Shown: positions 25,531 through 39,649 of the stretch, piece by piece
How positions within the stretch are numbered: the first letter of the stretch is position 1
Layout of the letters: each line of letters begins with the position of its first letter
Assembly: GCA_013396525.1 (NCBI GenBank)
Contig: VWYX01000939.1
Span: forward strand, 222,793 to 286,792
Length of the DNA stretch: 64,000 nt
Source of the DNA: Chaetorhynchus papuensis
Taxonomy: Eukaryota; Chordata; Aves; Passeriformes; Rhipiduridae
Direction: 5' to 3'
Notes under the pieces: model-generated
The model's database searches: none
Told to the model about the DNA's origin: nothing
What the model saw: the letters and a program-made list of their open reading frames with translations, nothing else
Made by a program: the position numbers and the translations under genes

Positions 25531-28091
25531 TGTCTTTGTGGGAGAGATCCTGGGGCAAACAGGTAATTCCTGATCATTCAAACCTATCAAGGTCTAGATT
25601 GACCCAGCCTCCCTTCATAGCAGCTGCAACATTAAAAACAAAAATACTCGCACGAGTGTACACTCACATACATGTACACGGTGTTTCCTCTGTTCAAAAT
25701 GCATGTATTAATGACAGAGCTTTCCTTCCAGCCTTCAGAGAAGTGGTTTGGGTTCTTTTTGTGAAAGAACTCCCTGTCCCTAAAAAGAAAGGTTTAGAGA
25801 GCAAAATATGCTGAGATAGAGTTGAAGGAGCATCTCTTTTGGAAGTAGCAAGACTTCTTTCTTTCCAAGTGCCCTCTCTTTGCAGACCTGGGAGATGCTG
25901 TTCCCTCGAGGTGCCTGAGTTTCCTCTTGGATGTTCACTCCCAAAGGGAGCTAACATGCATTCAGGATATGTAATCAGTGGAGCTGGGTAAAAGGAGGAG
26001 CGACCCAATTTGCCAGAGCAGACACATTAGGCAGCTACTGCCTTAATTACCTACTGGGTGTCTCAGGTTAGGTGATGTGACAGTTTCCCAGTGATAACAA
26101 TTAGCATTCTGGACTGTGATTCACTTTTTGGTGGCTTTATAAAGGCCTCTTGGATAAAATATGCATGAGCACATCTTGCCCATCCTCCACAACCAGGCTT
26201 CTATAACAGGTTAGCAGGCACCCTGGCACAGCTGGCAGCACTGGAATTGTTTTCCATCCTTGCTGCAGCAACACGATGGTGGAGAGCTTACTTGCAAGAG
26301 TCCATTAGGCTTGTTCTTGGTACCATTTTCTTGGTCTGATTTCACCCATATTTTACTGAAACATGGTACAAAACCAACACAGGGCTAAAGCACAGCCTTT
26401 ATGAAAATGGAGAGATGCAGGCAGACAGGATTATGAATGCTGTATTTTTCTTTTTTTTTTTTTTTTTGGTTGTTTTTACTTTGTCTCATTCCTGAAGCTG
26501 CCTTCAGCAATTTCTGTAACAGTTATTAGTTTTAGTAGTATTACAGTGACCTTCAGCTAATGATTTTCAGAAAATGGTTACAGAGATTCCTATTTGTTTG
26601 TGTGTGTGTTTGTGAAAGAGGAATATGCCATTTATATAAAACATTCTGTCCGTACCTGTAGCCAGTTAGTGTCAGAAGACTTTGTAAACTCAGTTGTACT
26701 CGGTGCTAATGTTGATTCCTTGGCTGAATTATTTTGCAGTATGATAAACCCACTAATTGTGCATCTAAATAAAATAGAATTTTAACGAATTGAATGACTT
26801 TTATTTTACCTTGGATGATAATTTATTGACACAAATAGAACTACTTAATTAAATTTGGCATAGCCAGGTCTGCTGAGGACACATTAAACCCTTTTGCCAT
26901 GTGATTTTAGTGTTTTGTTGGGGTTTTTTAAAATATATTTTAGACTGTCCTGATATTCCTAGATTAAATTGTGTTTATTACAGCCATACAGACAGTCGAT
27001 TATTTTGACTATGCAGTTCTTAAGGATCCCACACAGATTTAGCATAGATCTTCCATGAAGAAGGCCTATTAATTTATAATTTCTCATTAAATACATCAGA
27101 GATTGAAATCTACTGTTGCTATTCTCGAAATAGATGTCCTAATTCAGGAGTATCAAGCCTGAAATTTGTAAAAATGGAAGGAAAACAAGGATGACAGACT
27201 TAGCATTTATCACCATCTCTCAAGAGTTCAGATCTCAGTAAATCTTGGAAAGTTTAGTAGGAAAAGAAACCAGTGCAGCTTCCCAGTGCTCTTAGGGAAG
27301 CTGAAGACTTGAGGTGTCACCTTCACCTCTACAGAGAGCATCTTAGCTAGAGGAGAAGCCAAGGACGTCCTGTCTTCCACAGCAGCCAGAGCAGAGTGAT
27401 AACCCTTGTTCGTCCCTGCAATGTTCTTCCTGGTGGAATTTCAATGGAAGCTTGAACCAGAGAGTAAAGAGAGGTCCATAAGTTTACACATCCAAGAATG
27501 AAACTGACACAATTGATGGCCTGCTCTGCAGGGAAAAACTCAAGAAGTCCCCACCAGCACCTCAGATCCCCAGAGTGATTGTTGCCAAGCCACCATGACA
27601 TGAAGTTCTGTCACTGTCACCAAACAAGCAGACAAAGAGCTAAAAGCCCTTCTCCTGAAAGATTAGCAGATGTCTTCTTGCTAACTAACAGGCCTGTAAG
27701 GTCAGGGATGGGGGGGAAAAAGCTTTTAAACTGACGCCTTCATTCCATATTTGGGAGAAGAGGAGAGGGTTTCAATTCTGATTTTGTTATTGTGCTTCAC
27801 TCAAAAGAATGACACATTTTTTAGTTGATTCCTACATCTACATTATGTTTAAGTCTTATGTTCTTGCATTATGCAAGTACACATTGGTACTATACCAAGA
27901 TATTTACACTCGGAACAAGCACACAGAGAAAAATTGCAGCTAAGACCAGCCAAGAAACAAAGATACATGCAATATCAGAGTAGACATATCACACTTTAGT
28001 GAAGGTTTGCCCCTTTCTAATTTTGTAAACATATTGCTAAATCATTTCCTAATAAAAAGATACCTGATTTTGTCTATTGGGGAAGGGGGGG
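25531..28091. other. Intergenic DNA, nothing recognised
   Basis: This stretch is AT-rich, especially 26.5-27.2 kb. It has a 21-base T-rich run near 26446-26467 but no convincing processed pseudogene beside it. No exon or named element is visible. Confidence 0.5.
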
Positions 28092-28105
28092 NNNNNNNNN
28101 NNNNN
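28092..28105. other. Assembly gap (14 N)
   Basis: Fourteen undetermined bases are flanked by runs of G (gggggg before, ggg after). The gap probably marks a G-rich homopolymer or simple repeat that sequencing could not resolve. Frames crossing it are meaningless. Confidence 0.98.
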
Positions 28106-28118
28106 GGGAAGAGGAAAC

Positions 28119-28172
28119 AACAACAAAACTGTAAACAACCAACAACAAAACTGTAAACAACCAACAACAAAC
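28119..28172. repeat. 22-bp tandem repeat, about 2.4 copies
   Basis: Two identical 22-bp units (28119-28140 and 28141-28162) are built from aacaacaaaactg and taaacaacc. A 10-bp partial third unit follows. It lies immediately after the assembly gap, so the array may be larger in the real genome. Confidence 0.95.
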
Positions 28173-29631
28173 AATAATTCCCCCCAAAACCAAAGAGTGA
28201 CTTTGCTGCAGCTTAGCTCAGGGAATGATTCCTTTGGTTTGAAGGGGTATTGCTCAAGCAGGCTGGAAGGTTTGAAAACTTTCTCTGGGTTAAATTGGGC
28301 AGTATGATTTGGGACTACACTGAAATGTACAGATTTATTGATGAGTAAACAACCTGGGGTCATTGGGGGTCACTAGTTACTGTCATGTGCCAGGAGCAAT
28401 CTCACTTGTTTTCACCCAGTTTGTAACGTTGCTTTGAGGCGCTTCTTGTGCTGTTCACTGGCCTTCCTTTAGTAATACAGCAGGCTGAAACCATCAAGCA
28501 GCTCAAAACAACCTCCTTAGGTTTTCAGAATGCAGCTATTAGAGAAGGAAAAAGCACATCTTCCCTCCTTTACCCATCTGGTGCCTGCTCTGCAGGGGTG
28601 ACACCTGTCAGTGCATAGGCTGACAGGGTACTAAGGGGGTGGCCTTCTCTGTGAGGGAGGAATTCATGTTTGAATGACTGCAAGAATTTTTATTCCCTTG
28701 GTTTCTACTGTATTTTGAAAAGGGATATGTACCTGCATTTGGCAACAGAGACGAGGGAGGAGGCATGGTGAGCAATGAAGCCATAAACAAGCCAGCCCAA
28801 GACAACCCCTTGTTGCGAGCCTTCCTACTTTGACACATGCTCATATATTTTAGAGTACAGCACATTGAAGTTGATTGTTTTGGCTGCTCTTGCTCCTGGT
28901 TCTTGGCTCCTGTCCTGGCTTCTGGAGTACTGGGAAGAGTCCACCTCCTGCCAAGCTCACAAGAACAGTGCAGGGAAACTCATCAGCATAGTCTGCCCTC
29001 TGAAAATCTAGTCCTCTGCCAGGTACACAGGGGGAGTTGGGTCTCAGGTGAGGTGGCAGGGCCAGTGGTCAACTCCCACGGGGTTGGGGTTCAAGGAGAG
29101 GGATGGCACAAAATGGATTTGGAAAACAAGGCTGATACCCAATCTATTGTTTTTTAAAAAGGAACAATTTAAGTACTTAATATTAAGGGGGAGAAGCTGG
29201 GAATGAGCCAAGCCAAACACATTCTTTCCCAAACAGGTGTAGCATAAAGTTCTGGAAAATTTCTGAAGATATCTATAACACCTAGAACAAAAATTTTTTA
29301 ACAGTGTGCTGGCACTTAGTGGGTAGGTAGCAGCTGTTGTTTGCTTGCTGGCCTTTTCTTTTCTCTCTTTCAGGTCTGTCTTCTCACTTGATTCTCCCTG
29401 TGGCCTGTTAACTCCAAAACTTACTGCTGTCATTTGGGCTCAGCTGCTGTGCTGCATCCTGTGCGGAGCACTGCACTTGGGGCAGAGCAGAGACAGACTG
29501 AAGAAGGTCCAGAAGTCCACAACAAGATAACTCTTCTGAAGAAATATTGAACTAACTTGATATGAGTGGGGCATATGAAAATTACCTTCAAGAATGTAAA
29601 AAAGTTATTGCAAGAGAGGAAGGAAATACAG
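28173..29631. other. Intergenic DNA, nothing recognised
   Basis: No exon, RNA gene or mobile element is recognisable between the small tandem repeat and the CR1 copy. Frames are at most about 130 codons and lack domains. Confidence 0.5.
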
Positions 29632-30656
29632 TCACAGAACGACAGAATTGATGAGATTGGTAGGGACCCCTGGAGATGACCTAATCCAAGCACCTGTTAC
29701 GAATACAGTCAGATAAAGCAGGTTGCTCAGGGACACGTACTGTTGTGTTTTGAAAATCTCCAATGAGAGAAACACCACAAGCTCTCAGGGAAACCTGTGC
29801 CAGTCTTTAAAACCCCCGGAAAAGTTTTGTTTGCATATTTAAATGGAATTTCCTGTGTCTCAGTTTGTTCACAATTCTTCTTGTCCTATCCCTGTGCATG
29901 ACACAGAAGAGCCTGGCTCTGTCTTTCAGATTCTCTCCCATGCATAAATAACCATCAGGTGTTCATACACATGGAGAAGATCCCTCTGAGCTTTCGCTCC
30001 TCCAGGTTGAACAGTTCCATTTCACTCAGCATGTCCTCATATGTCAGATGCTCCCACCCCTTAATCATGTTTGCGGCCCATCCCTGGACTTGCTCCAGGA
30101 TATGCACGTCTCTTTTTTACTGGGAAACCCAGGTGTAGATGAAGTGCTCCAGTTATGACTCACTAGGTCTGGGAAGAGGTGAAAGATCACCTCCCTCAAC
30201 CTGCTGCCATTGCTTTTCTGCACAAAGACCAGAAGGCTTGTAGTTTTCTTTTACACAAAATTGTGTTGCTGACCCAAGGTCAAGCTGGTACCCACCAGAA
30301 CTCCCAGGTCCTTTCCTGCAAAGCTGTTTTCCACCCAGAAATCCCCAGCCTCTACTGAGGCATGGGATTTTTACTTCCCAGGGACAGAATTTTGCTCTTC
30401 CTTTTGCTGAGCTCTGTGGGAATCCCATCAGCCCATTTCTCCAGTCCGTCAAAGTCCCTCTGGATGCCTGCACAACTGTCTGGTGCGTCAGCTGCTTCCT
30501 TAACTTTTGTGTGACCTGCAGGCTTGCTGAGGGTACTCTCTGTCCCAGCCTGGAGGTGATTAATGAAGATGTTAAATGGGACAGAACCTGGCACCAGCCC
30601 CTGGGGCTCACCCCTGCTGACTGGTCCCGTTACACTCCGTGCCACTGACTGCAATC
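29632..30656 (-). mobile_element. CR1 LINE, about 1 kb, 5'-truncated
   Basis: The 3' end is at the left. gtcacagaacgacagaattg (29631-29650) with ggtagggacccctggagatg is the complement of the CR1 3' terminus. The order then follows the antisense CR1 consensus: gttgctcagggaca, ctctcagggaaacctgtgcc, cctccaggttgaacag, and gatcacctccctcaacctgc (30186-30205). The right part encodes RT residues on the minus strand (30654-30352). There SVPFNIFINHL corresponds to the conserved palm region, and the catalytic FADD box is degraded to PAGH. Multiple frame breaks make it inactive. The 5' end is lost at about 30656. Confidence 0.95.
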
Positions 30657-33600
30657 CTTTCAGCCTGGCAGTTCAGCCACTTTCCAGTTCATCTCACTGA
30701 CCACTTCTCTAGCCTGTACTTCAGCAGCTGTTCTTCATCGAATCTGTCAGCTCTTCAGTGGACAAGACAAAAAGTCAAATCGCAACAAGAGACATTAATA
30801 TTAGACAAAATAAAAGAGTTTTTTCAAAGTTTTCCCAAGCACTGGGATAAGTTTTGTGAGGAGATGGTAGCTGGAACAGAAAACCTATTAAGGTCATCTC
30901 CAGACTTTTTTTTCTTTGATCCTTAATAACATTTTCTGAAACATCAGCTGTGTGTATTTCTTCCTCAGAGTGAGCTAAAGTGGAACTTGATTAGCTGAAT
31001 GCTCCCAGGAACTGCTCAGGAAATGGGAGAGGGGTAAAGAAATGGAAGGACAGTGTGAGTTCAGTGCAGATGTACACCCTGACATGGGAGTTACCTCAGT
31101 CCACACTGACATCACTTGGGTGTCTGGAGCTCAGGCTTAGATCCCTTGCTCTACAGGAATTTTTTGTTGTTGTTCAGACGTGAGATATTCCCACATGCTT
31201 TAAGCACCTTGATTAGCTACTAGAGCATTTCAGCAAAGCAACCACTGTGGTTTATTTTCTAGATTAAATATAATCACATGAGTCTAAAAGAGAGGAATTA
31301 TAACCGCTGTGCCTATCCCCCTGCAGAGGGAATAGAGGCTGAGGCTCGGAAGCAATATCCCTTTCTTTTTACCCTCACATGGCCACAGGAGTGCCGTGTC
31401 TCTGGTGCAGAGGGAGAAGCGATTGTCGGCAGCAGGAGAAGCTGGAATGTTCAGGCTGCCCTGCAGTCAAGGGATGTGCTGCTGGTGCCTATAAATAGAA
31501 AACCTGTCTCTCTAGGAGCGCTTCTGCAGCTGATAAGGTGGATATAAACAAACATGGAGCACAAGGGTGCAGCTGTGTGTGATGAAGGCAAACACATCCT
31601 TACTCCAGTGCAAGTCCAGTAGACTTCCATCTCTACCTTCATGCTTGTCATTTGCCTCCTCCCCACACTCACAAGACAGGGGTCCTTTATTCAGACTTAA
31701 TGTGTTTCCCAGACTGGGAATATGGCATGGTTTCTGCACCGGCCTACTGGAAGACGTCTCCACACAACCATCTCAGCTTACTTTGCAATAATTTCCCTTG
31801 AGCTGCACGTTCCACACAACCCCTGCAGGCTCACCCTCTTATTCCTTTAAACCTTTGTCTGGGTCCAGGAATAAGATAAGCAAATAAAGTTCAGATCTGC
31901 CTTCCCCCTCCAATTCCTGTCTGAGGTAAATGGGCATCTGGGCAGCCTCTCAGACCAATAGGTTGAGAAATGAGGCAGTAGGAGACACTGCCCAATTAAA
32001 AACTGCAGTTAAAGACATTGTCCAGTTTGCTTTGCAACTTCTTTTTAGAAGGGAAAACACAGACTTAGACATGCTGATTTGATACCAGTGAGGTGGTGGT
32101 GCAGGAGCAGATCTCACAGGATAAGATTTTCTTGGCTCTGATTCATTGTTGGTACAAGTTGGGACTTCTATGTTCAGAGCTTTGGTCCTGCATGTGAGAG
32201 AAAGGGATGGCAGACTTCATCAAGGGAGTTTGAATCAGAAGTGATTCATAGCTTGTGAAGTACTCAGATACTTCATGTGAGTGCCATAAAATGACTTGAA
32301 AAGAAGCAAATGTGAAATATGAGACTGGATGAAAGGGAAAGGACAACATAGTGATCCACCCACTTTTAGAGGCCAGAAGAGACCATTATGGCAGTTCAGT
32401 AAGACTTTTCCCACAGCACAGACCTCGGGACTTCACTGAACTAAATTCCTACAGCAGTGCAAGAGCTGTTACTGAACCAGAGCACATATTTTGAGATAAA
32501 CTGACCAACTTTGTCTTAGATGGGGAAGGGAATAGGAGAATCCACCGCTGCCCTTGGTAAGTTGTTCCTTCTCTATTAAATATACATTATTTGCTCTTAT
32601 TTGTTTTATTTGTATGGCTGGTAAGAGTCTGACCTATTTCATGCAGGTGTGCTGGCTAGAGGGACACACTGTTTTCCTAACTCCGTTGCCTGGGTGTGGG
32701 ACTCTGAGCATCACTAAAGGCACTGCACAGATTTTTCATTTATGAAGTTGACTCACTCTCTTGAGCTCTAAAGCCATGGGTTAGCCAGGAGATCCAGGAG
32801 CACTCTCTGAGTCTGGGTGAGTGCCTGGGGCTGTGACCTGTCTTCACATTGAGGTGCACGCTGCCTGCCTCTGCCACCCCTCTCTGTGCTCTGCTTCTGC
32901 ACCAGAAAAGCCCAGGTGAACTGACTGGCCAGAAAGCCTCTCCATCTGTCTCCCCAAGGAAGACGGGAAGGGGACAAGGTCCCTGTGATGTACTGCAGGA
33001 TGTGTACTCGGGGCGGGCTGGGTGGACGCACAGAATATTCCACCCTAACAGATGCTCACCAACCTGTGAACATTTTTTCAGGCTCACCACTGAACCATCT
33101 CTAGGATTTCAGCCTTCCCCTGTGAACCCCATCTTCAAGTGCACTGTCCCAAGGCTGGCCATGCTGGTGCTGAGCACAGCAGTAACGAAACTTTCTGAGG
33201 TGAAACGACAGGCAAATGTTCTGCAGTTTTCTCTCCAGATTTGATTTTGATTTCATTTGAATGGTTCTATTCCTAATTGCTTGCCTATAGCAAAAACTTA
33301 ATGTGTTGATTTTCCAAGGGCTACAGAGCAGCACTTGGAGAACAATCAGTCAGATGTTTTGTCACATCCCAGGCAGCCTTAACAGCATTTGCCTGAAATG
33401 AAATGTAACATCTCTACACTGCAGGCAATATTTTTGCTGATAATGCTTCTGCATATCTTGCTAAATAAAAATAGATCCCTCCTTTTTTTGGTTTAGACAT
33501 CAGTTAAAAGCAAACCCAAACCCCCACTTGCATTAAGATGACACAGTACCTAACTGGAAGATTAAGTAGTCCTCCACATTTGACTGCGGTCACATCACAT

Positions 33601-36600
33601 CCCTGGCTTGATCCTGAGCCATCTGCTAATTGCTGTGGTTTTGCAATCAAGTATTGCAAAGCTAATTTAGTTTGGAAGAAGCTGTTGGAACATGGATTCA
33701 TCCTTGGAAATCACATAGCATCTCTGCTAATGGGTACTGCAGATTGCTAAGCTGCTCCAGCCTGCTTTGCCACTGGATAAACTAGGATAGAGTCCTGTCT
33801 TTTAAAGACTTGTGACACCCTGGGGTGTTGAGCAGCTTTGCAGGATGCTGCAAGCTAAGGAAAACTCTGAGGCCATCTGTCCTTAATACTGGACTCAGAG
33901 GCTGTAGGGATGTTGAAACTTCAGGGATGATGGTCAGGTGCCTCAAAGCACCTGGGAATTCCACATCAGAGCACACCAGCAATTTGCTCGCCAGCACTTG
34001 GGAACTGCTATGCCAGGCAGCTGTGGGGCACATGGTGCAGGGGATGCAGGGCAGGCCATGCTCTGGGCTGCTCTGTTGGCTTCTCTGTCTTGCACCTGCC
34101 AAAGCCCAAAATGCAGCGCTGCTCCGCACCCCATGCCATTGCCAAACACAGTAAGAAAAGGCAGAAATTAAATGCAGTGTGCATCCAGATGAAAGTGGGA
34201 GGCTTGGATTACCGAAATCCTCTGTGTGTCCCTTTGAATGCAGTGGCAGCAACAGCACAAAACATTCCCAGACCTGCAGTACCAGCCTCCTTGGGGGCCT
34301 TTGTCCTAGACATTGGTCTGCCACGGGTATTAGAAACATCAGACTAAAAAATACGTGATGGAAGGACAGGCACTGATGTGTCATCATCTTCTGCTGTCAT
34401 AACCAGTGCTTTTATGATCTCCATTACTCTGATGTCCCATTTGACTCAGTCTTTTAAGGTACTTGTCCTCACAACACCCCGGTGAGGGACAGGAAATGCT
34501 GCAGAAGGCCACAGACCATGTCTGCGCTAATAATAGCAACAAACATTCCCAGAACTGTCTGGTGCCCCCAGGCCAGAAGCACCGTGTGGGCTGTGGTAGC
34601 TTACAGGGTCACTGCTGAATGGGACCACAATTTAGTAGGCACAGGCTGTGGCATGAACAGTGTGGGGGAGGCCGCATGCCTCTTGCACACCCCCCAGTCC
34701 CCTCTGCCCTGCCCCATGCTTGAGGCATCCAGGCATGCTCAGGCTCTGAAACTGGGGTCTGCAGGCTTCAGTCCCAAGTTTAGGGCTTCTGGATATGTGT
34801 GTGCTGCTTCTGCTTTTGCAGCCTGTAAAAGAAAATGTCTTTGATGCTTTTGCTGTTTCCCCAGGCTCAGAGGGGAGGGGATAGCTGCCTCCTTTGTGCT
34901 GGAGCCATCAGAAGCGTGGATGGCCATGTCAGACTAATCCTATCCCAGTGGAAAAGAGAGATGCCACTTCTGGAGACTAGCAGTCTCTGACCCAGGTCAG
35001 GTACAGGCAGCATGGGATCAGCAGGTAGCTTGGAGTGGGGTGGGGGATTTAAGGCCCTCAGAAAAACTGTAGTTGTCTTTCCTAGTAAAAAAATGGCGAA
35101 AAGCAGCTCCTACTAGTGAGGAGTTTTTTAACTGGATGATGCTGAGTTCAGGGTGACTTGAGGATTGGTGTGAGAGCAAGAGGGCTGCACGAGGAGAAAT
35201 TCTGCTGGAGGACAGTGCAGGAGGACATACCAAAGTGGCACACTCTGCATCACTTCCTACATTGCCAGGCTTATGTCATGCTCAGGCAGTTCTTAGGGCT
35301 TGCTTGACCAAGTGCTAATTGGCATGAGCCGAGAGCATGATGGGTGAAATTCAGCAGTAGAGGCAAACGTGCTCCAGATCCTGGGCACATGCCCTCATCT
35401 CATTTAGGTTTCCTGGGCAGTGGAATACCCAGAGAAGCAATGTCTCATTTTCCAAGAGACGCTGCTCTCCCTCCTGCTGATCTCAGGTTCATCCAGACAC
35501 TTTAGGTAACCACTCAAATATTTTTGTAGACCTTCTCTCAAACATGTGGCCCACCATAGTCTGGGAACTCTGGCAGAAGAAGAAACTTATCCTGTGTCAC
35601 TTGGCTGCTGTACTTGGGCTGCTCATGTGGGTAAGGTGAGGTACCAGAAATAGGCAAGGTGAGACCTGTGTTCATCATGCAGCCCCCTCAGGGCAGGGAT
35701 CTGTCTTTTCTTCATTTGTCTGCAAAGCACATAGCTGTGGCCTCGTGTAAATAATGCATAACATGCACAGTCATATTTTCTACACGTCCCTTCCTGCACA
35801 GATGGCTTCAATGGGAAAATGTCATTGCTGATCATTAAAAGGCAACAAACTCCTCAACTACCAAAATAAATAAGTGGTATATTGTTGGTTTTTACAGGCA
35901 GTAGGACCCTACACGAGGGGATTTTTCCCCCACGTATGCACCTTCAGCAAATTAATTTGATAAGACCCAGTTCCAGGCATCACCTTATTTCAAGTTCAGT
36001 TACCTAGGAAACTGCAGTGTACTGCTGGGACGAGCTGCCCGCTTCTGCTTCTGTTGGAGCTATTACACACATCAGCTCTTCCTTCAGGAAGAGCAGAGTG
36101 CTGCCGATGCCAACTTCCAGCCTTTTTATGCAGATCTGGGCTGTGCATGCGTGCAGAGGGAGACACACAGTCACCAGTGCCCGTGGGAGGGAGACATGCA
36201 CGCTACCCACACCTATGTCTGCGTGCTGGGGGTTGTTCATTTAGCTGAGAGGAGACACGTGGATGTGGTAGCTACCTAAGAACATGGGAGTGTGGAGATG
36301 CGCACACCAGCTGTGTGCACATGGGAGCTGGCAGTGGCTGTGTGTGTGAGCCACAGTCCTGCCCGGAATGGCTTCTCACACACGTAGGTGCTGCTTCTTG
36401 TGAAACGACTGAAGTTATCAGGGCTTCATTACTAAATGGTAATTGGATCTGAGGATCTGAGGTAACATGGTCTGGGATTTTTTTTTTCCAAGGAAAGTCA
36501 TTTGTCAAAGACGAGTTCATCTTCTTTGGGACAAGAAAGCCTTTGCACTCTACTCTGCAGTTTCTGAGAAATGAGGAGCCCTTGAAGAGCAGCTCTAGCA

Positions 36601-38071
36601 CACTGCAGTGGTGCTTGCCAAAGAGCTGGGTGGTAAGGAGCCCAGGCACCTCAGTTACTTTTCGAAATGCTTGATTTTTACCAGATTACGGCAATGTGCC
36701 CGTAGTGGCAGCTTGTCTCTCAGGTGTGAGATATTCAGCTGCACATGACCTCAGGACACAGGAGGCTCAGGTGCTAGGCTGTAGGTGGAAAGGTTAAGTG
36801 AACAGCTGGAGTGGGGAATCCCATTTCCTTCCTTGCACCAGGGCCCAGGAGCTACCCCTGACGATGGGGATGCAAACATGTGTAGTCAACTCATTAACTC
36901 TTGCTCAGCACAGGTAAGCTGACTGGAGCTAGCTCCTATTTAGTAGACAGCCCTGTCAGTGAGAAACACCCTATTCCTCATGCTGTGGTTCAGAAATTTT
37001 CCAGAGACGGCGGATGGTTTAATGTTTTCTTTTACAGGAATACGGAGCCCAATATGCATCTCACAGATGGGAAAATAAAATCTGCTCTGCATATCTCTCT
37101 GATTAGTTTGTTCTGTGCCATAACTCATGTAGCCATCTGCAGGTGTCAGCAGCCCTTTACACTGTCTTTCACCCACTACAAATATTGTGGCTGCTCTGGT
37201 AGAAAGGAAAAATACCTTGAGGTAGTGGAAATGATCAGAGAGGCTCCCCTGAGGTGCCATGGTATGAGATCTGTTGTCTGTCTGAGGAACTGTCTATCCT
37301 GATGGACTTTAAGGCACTACATACACCTTGCTTTGTTTGCAGGAGAAGATCACCATTTTCCCTTTTGCGACCCTCTATGGGAACTCAGTGAGTAACAGGG
37401 ATAACAAACTCACAAGAACAGGAAGTACAAGCCCTCTGTCCCTCCCCCCATCTCCATAACCTGCATCTCTGGAGTAGCAGAATAACTACTGTGTGGGCTA
37501 GAGCAGTGACCTACAGACATCCACCTGCTGGGAGCAGGGTTGTGTCTGGCCTTTCCTCCAAGCTTCTACCTCACCTCCTGACCTGTCTGTCTAGAGACTC
37601 AGCTCACCATCAGAGATGTCAGTGTAGCAAAGCATCAAAACTGTTGAACCATGCTATCTATATTGCAAGAAAAAATATTACCGGTGAGGTCCAGCTGTCC
37701 AGAAGGAAGAACACAAACATGAGTCATGCCTTGTGGAATACTTAGATTTGATACATACATCTGAGCACGCTTTCTGATCCATTGCACCATTTCTCACCAA
37801 CTGGCTACAAAACACCTGGTTTCCATCAGTAACTATCCTCATAGGCATTTGTCTGGTGCATGCTTGCCATTTCAAAACTGTTAGGGTTTGCAAGAGACTT
37901 GTTGACCTATTTAATTTGTGTATATCTAGATAGACAGCTACATGTGCAGTCAAGCAGACACTTGAAAGTCCAGCTCAGTGACAGAGAAACCTTTATTTTC
38001 ATCAACCTGTCAGCACTGTCATTACTGACATTTGCTTGGCATTACCCAGTCTCGTATACAGTTCTGTAGTT
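30657..38071. other. Long intergenic stretch without recognised gene
   Basis: No exon or transposon is supported over about 7.4 kb. The largest open frame, 201 codons at 33782-34387 on the minus strand, has overlapping frames of similar length on both strands and no known domain, so I treat it as chance. A cctataaatagaaaa TATA-like motif at 31488-31502 has no other promoter features. There are no CpG islands. Confidence 0.5.
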
Positions 38072-38280
38072 CACAGAATCATGTCACAGAGCCATAGAAC
38101 AGTTTGGGTTGGAAGGGACCTTAAAGATCATCAAGTTCCAAACCCCCTGCCATGGGCAGGGACACCTTCCACTAAACCAGGTTGCTCAAAGCCCCATCCA
38201 ACCTGGCCTTGAACACTTCCAGGGATGGGGCATCCACGGCTTTCCTGGGCAACCTGTGCCAGTGTCTCATGACTCTCTTT
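38072..38280 (-). mobile_element. Young-looking CR1 3' tail
   Basis: The plus strand starts with the CR1 terminal complement: tcacagaatcatgtcacaga, then gggttggaagggaccttaaa, then 'gatcatcaagttcc'. It continues with ccctgccatgggcagggaca, ccatccaacctggccttgaa and ggcaacctgtgccagtgtct. It lies very close to the common passerine CR1 consensus, so it is one of the youngest insertions in the window. It is 5'-truncated to about 205 bp and has no coding capacity. Confidence 0.96.
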
Positions 38281-39649
38281 AATGGTTGCATATAATTATT
38301 ATAACAAACTTGGCCCATGTCTATAACTCACACCATGTACATTTATGTGTCTGTACATACACATATACATACAAAGGCCTATATATAATATATATATATA
38401 TATATCCATACACATACACTCAGAAGAACCTCTGTACATGTTTCAAACTCATAAACAGCTAATGTGTAAAGGATAGGCACAGATTTTCTTTCATCCACTA
38501 CCTCCAGGATACAGTAGGGCATTTTTAAAGACACTGAATGAAACCGAGGGAGTGAGCGAGAGCCTATCCAGGCCAAAATCTCTGCAATGCATCTTTCACT
38601 TCCTGGGGCGATGATTCTTGCAGCTGGGGACCTACTTTTATGAATAGGTGTTCAGAGAAGGGATTTGGCTGTAGCAATTCTATCTATGCTTGGGACTCTT
38701 TCCTGAAAACTTTTATATGTGTCAGACATTTCAACAGTGTTTATGTGCTGTTCTGCATAACAGCATCTCCAGAAAGGTTTGCTTTCCTGGCTGCTTATAA
38801 GTCACTGATCTTTGATCACTGTGTACCTGTATCCTGGAGGATATTGTGTTTGTTTGTACATATTCCTCATTTGAAATGCCATAAATGATAGATAGAGAAG
38901 CTTTGGCGACTGCCAATTTTGTGATAATTGTCTGAGCTGTAAAAGCTTCTGGGGCCTCACAGAGATAGTGGCAGCAGATGCATCTGTGCCTGTGTTAACC
39001 TGCTTGCCCAACATCCCCAAAGCTTGACTGCCTTTTTTGACAACATTACAAAAGCAGTGTAGAAAGGGAAAGAAGCACAGTTAGAGAGAATAAAGCATTT
39101 ACTTACTTAGAGAACTGACTCAAGATATGGATGGTGCTAAAAAGACAGAAGGCTGACCAAAGGGCTGTAATGTCTAAGAACAATTTTTCTCTCCAGATTA
39201 TATTTTTCATGTCCTGTGCCAACTATGTCATCCTGCACATCTCCTCTGTCAGGAAACCTATGCAGGTAGCAGAAAAAGGCCCAAAAATGCAGCAGCTCCC
39301 TCACCCCAGACCCACTGACTTTATTCAAAATAACCAAGACTGTAAAGTGGAGATTTCACCCCTTCCCCTCAGCTAGGGTCAGAGACGGCTCCTTGAGCTA
39401 CTGGATGTCTCTGTGAACCTACAGACAATGGCTCAGCCTCACCACAAGCAGAATCTCAGGCTCCATCCTTGGTCTGGAACTGCTGGTGTTGCCTCTGAAA
39501 TTGGTCCTGCCACCAGAAGGCTGCCTGACCCTTTCCATACAAAACATCTGTTTTAATTTCTTTATAACCTAGCCTGAGCATAATACTTTTTTTGGAAGAT
39601 GGCCATATGATAGGCTTAGGTCCAGACCTGGTTTCGCCATTTTAAGAAC
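38281..39649. other. Intergenic DNA with AT-rich microsatellite
   Basis: Apart from the TA run nothing is recognisable. No exon or mobile element. Confidence 0.5.
38380..38406. repeat. (TA)n microsatellite
   Basis: An alternating TA run with one interruption, within a longer AT/CA-rich patch (38328-38422) of acatac/tatata words. Confidence 0.9.

Noticed and set aside
31485..31505. TATA-like cctataaatagaaaa
   Set aside because: An isolated motif without CpG enrichment, initiator or downstream exon signals.
33782..34387. 201-codon minus-strand frame
   Set aside because: No domain or conserved motif; three other frames of 68-109 codons overlap it on both strands; no splice or promoter context.
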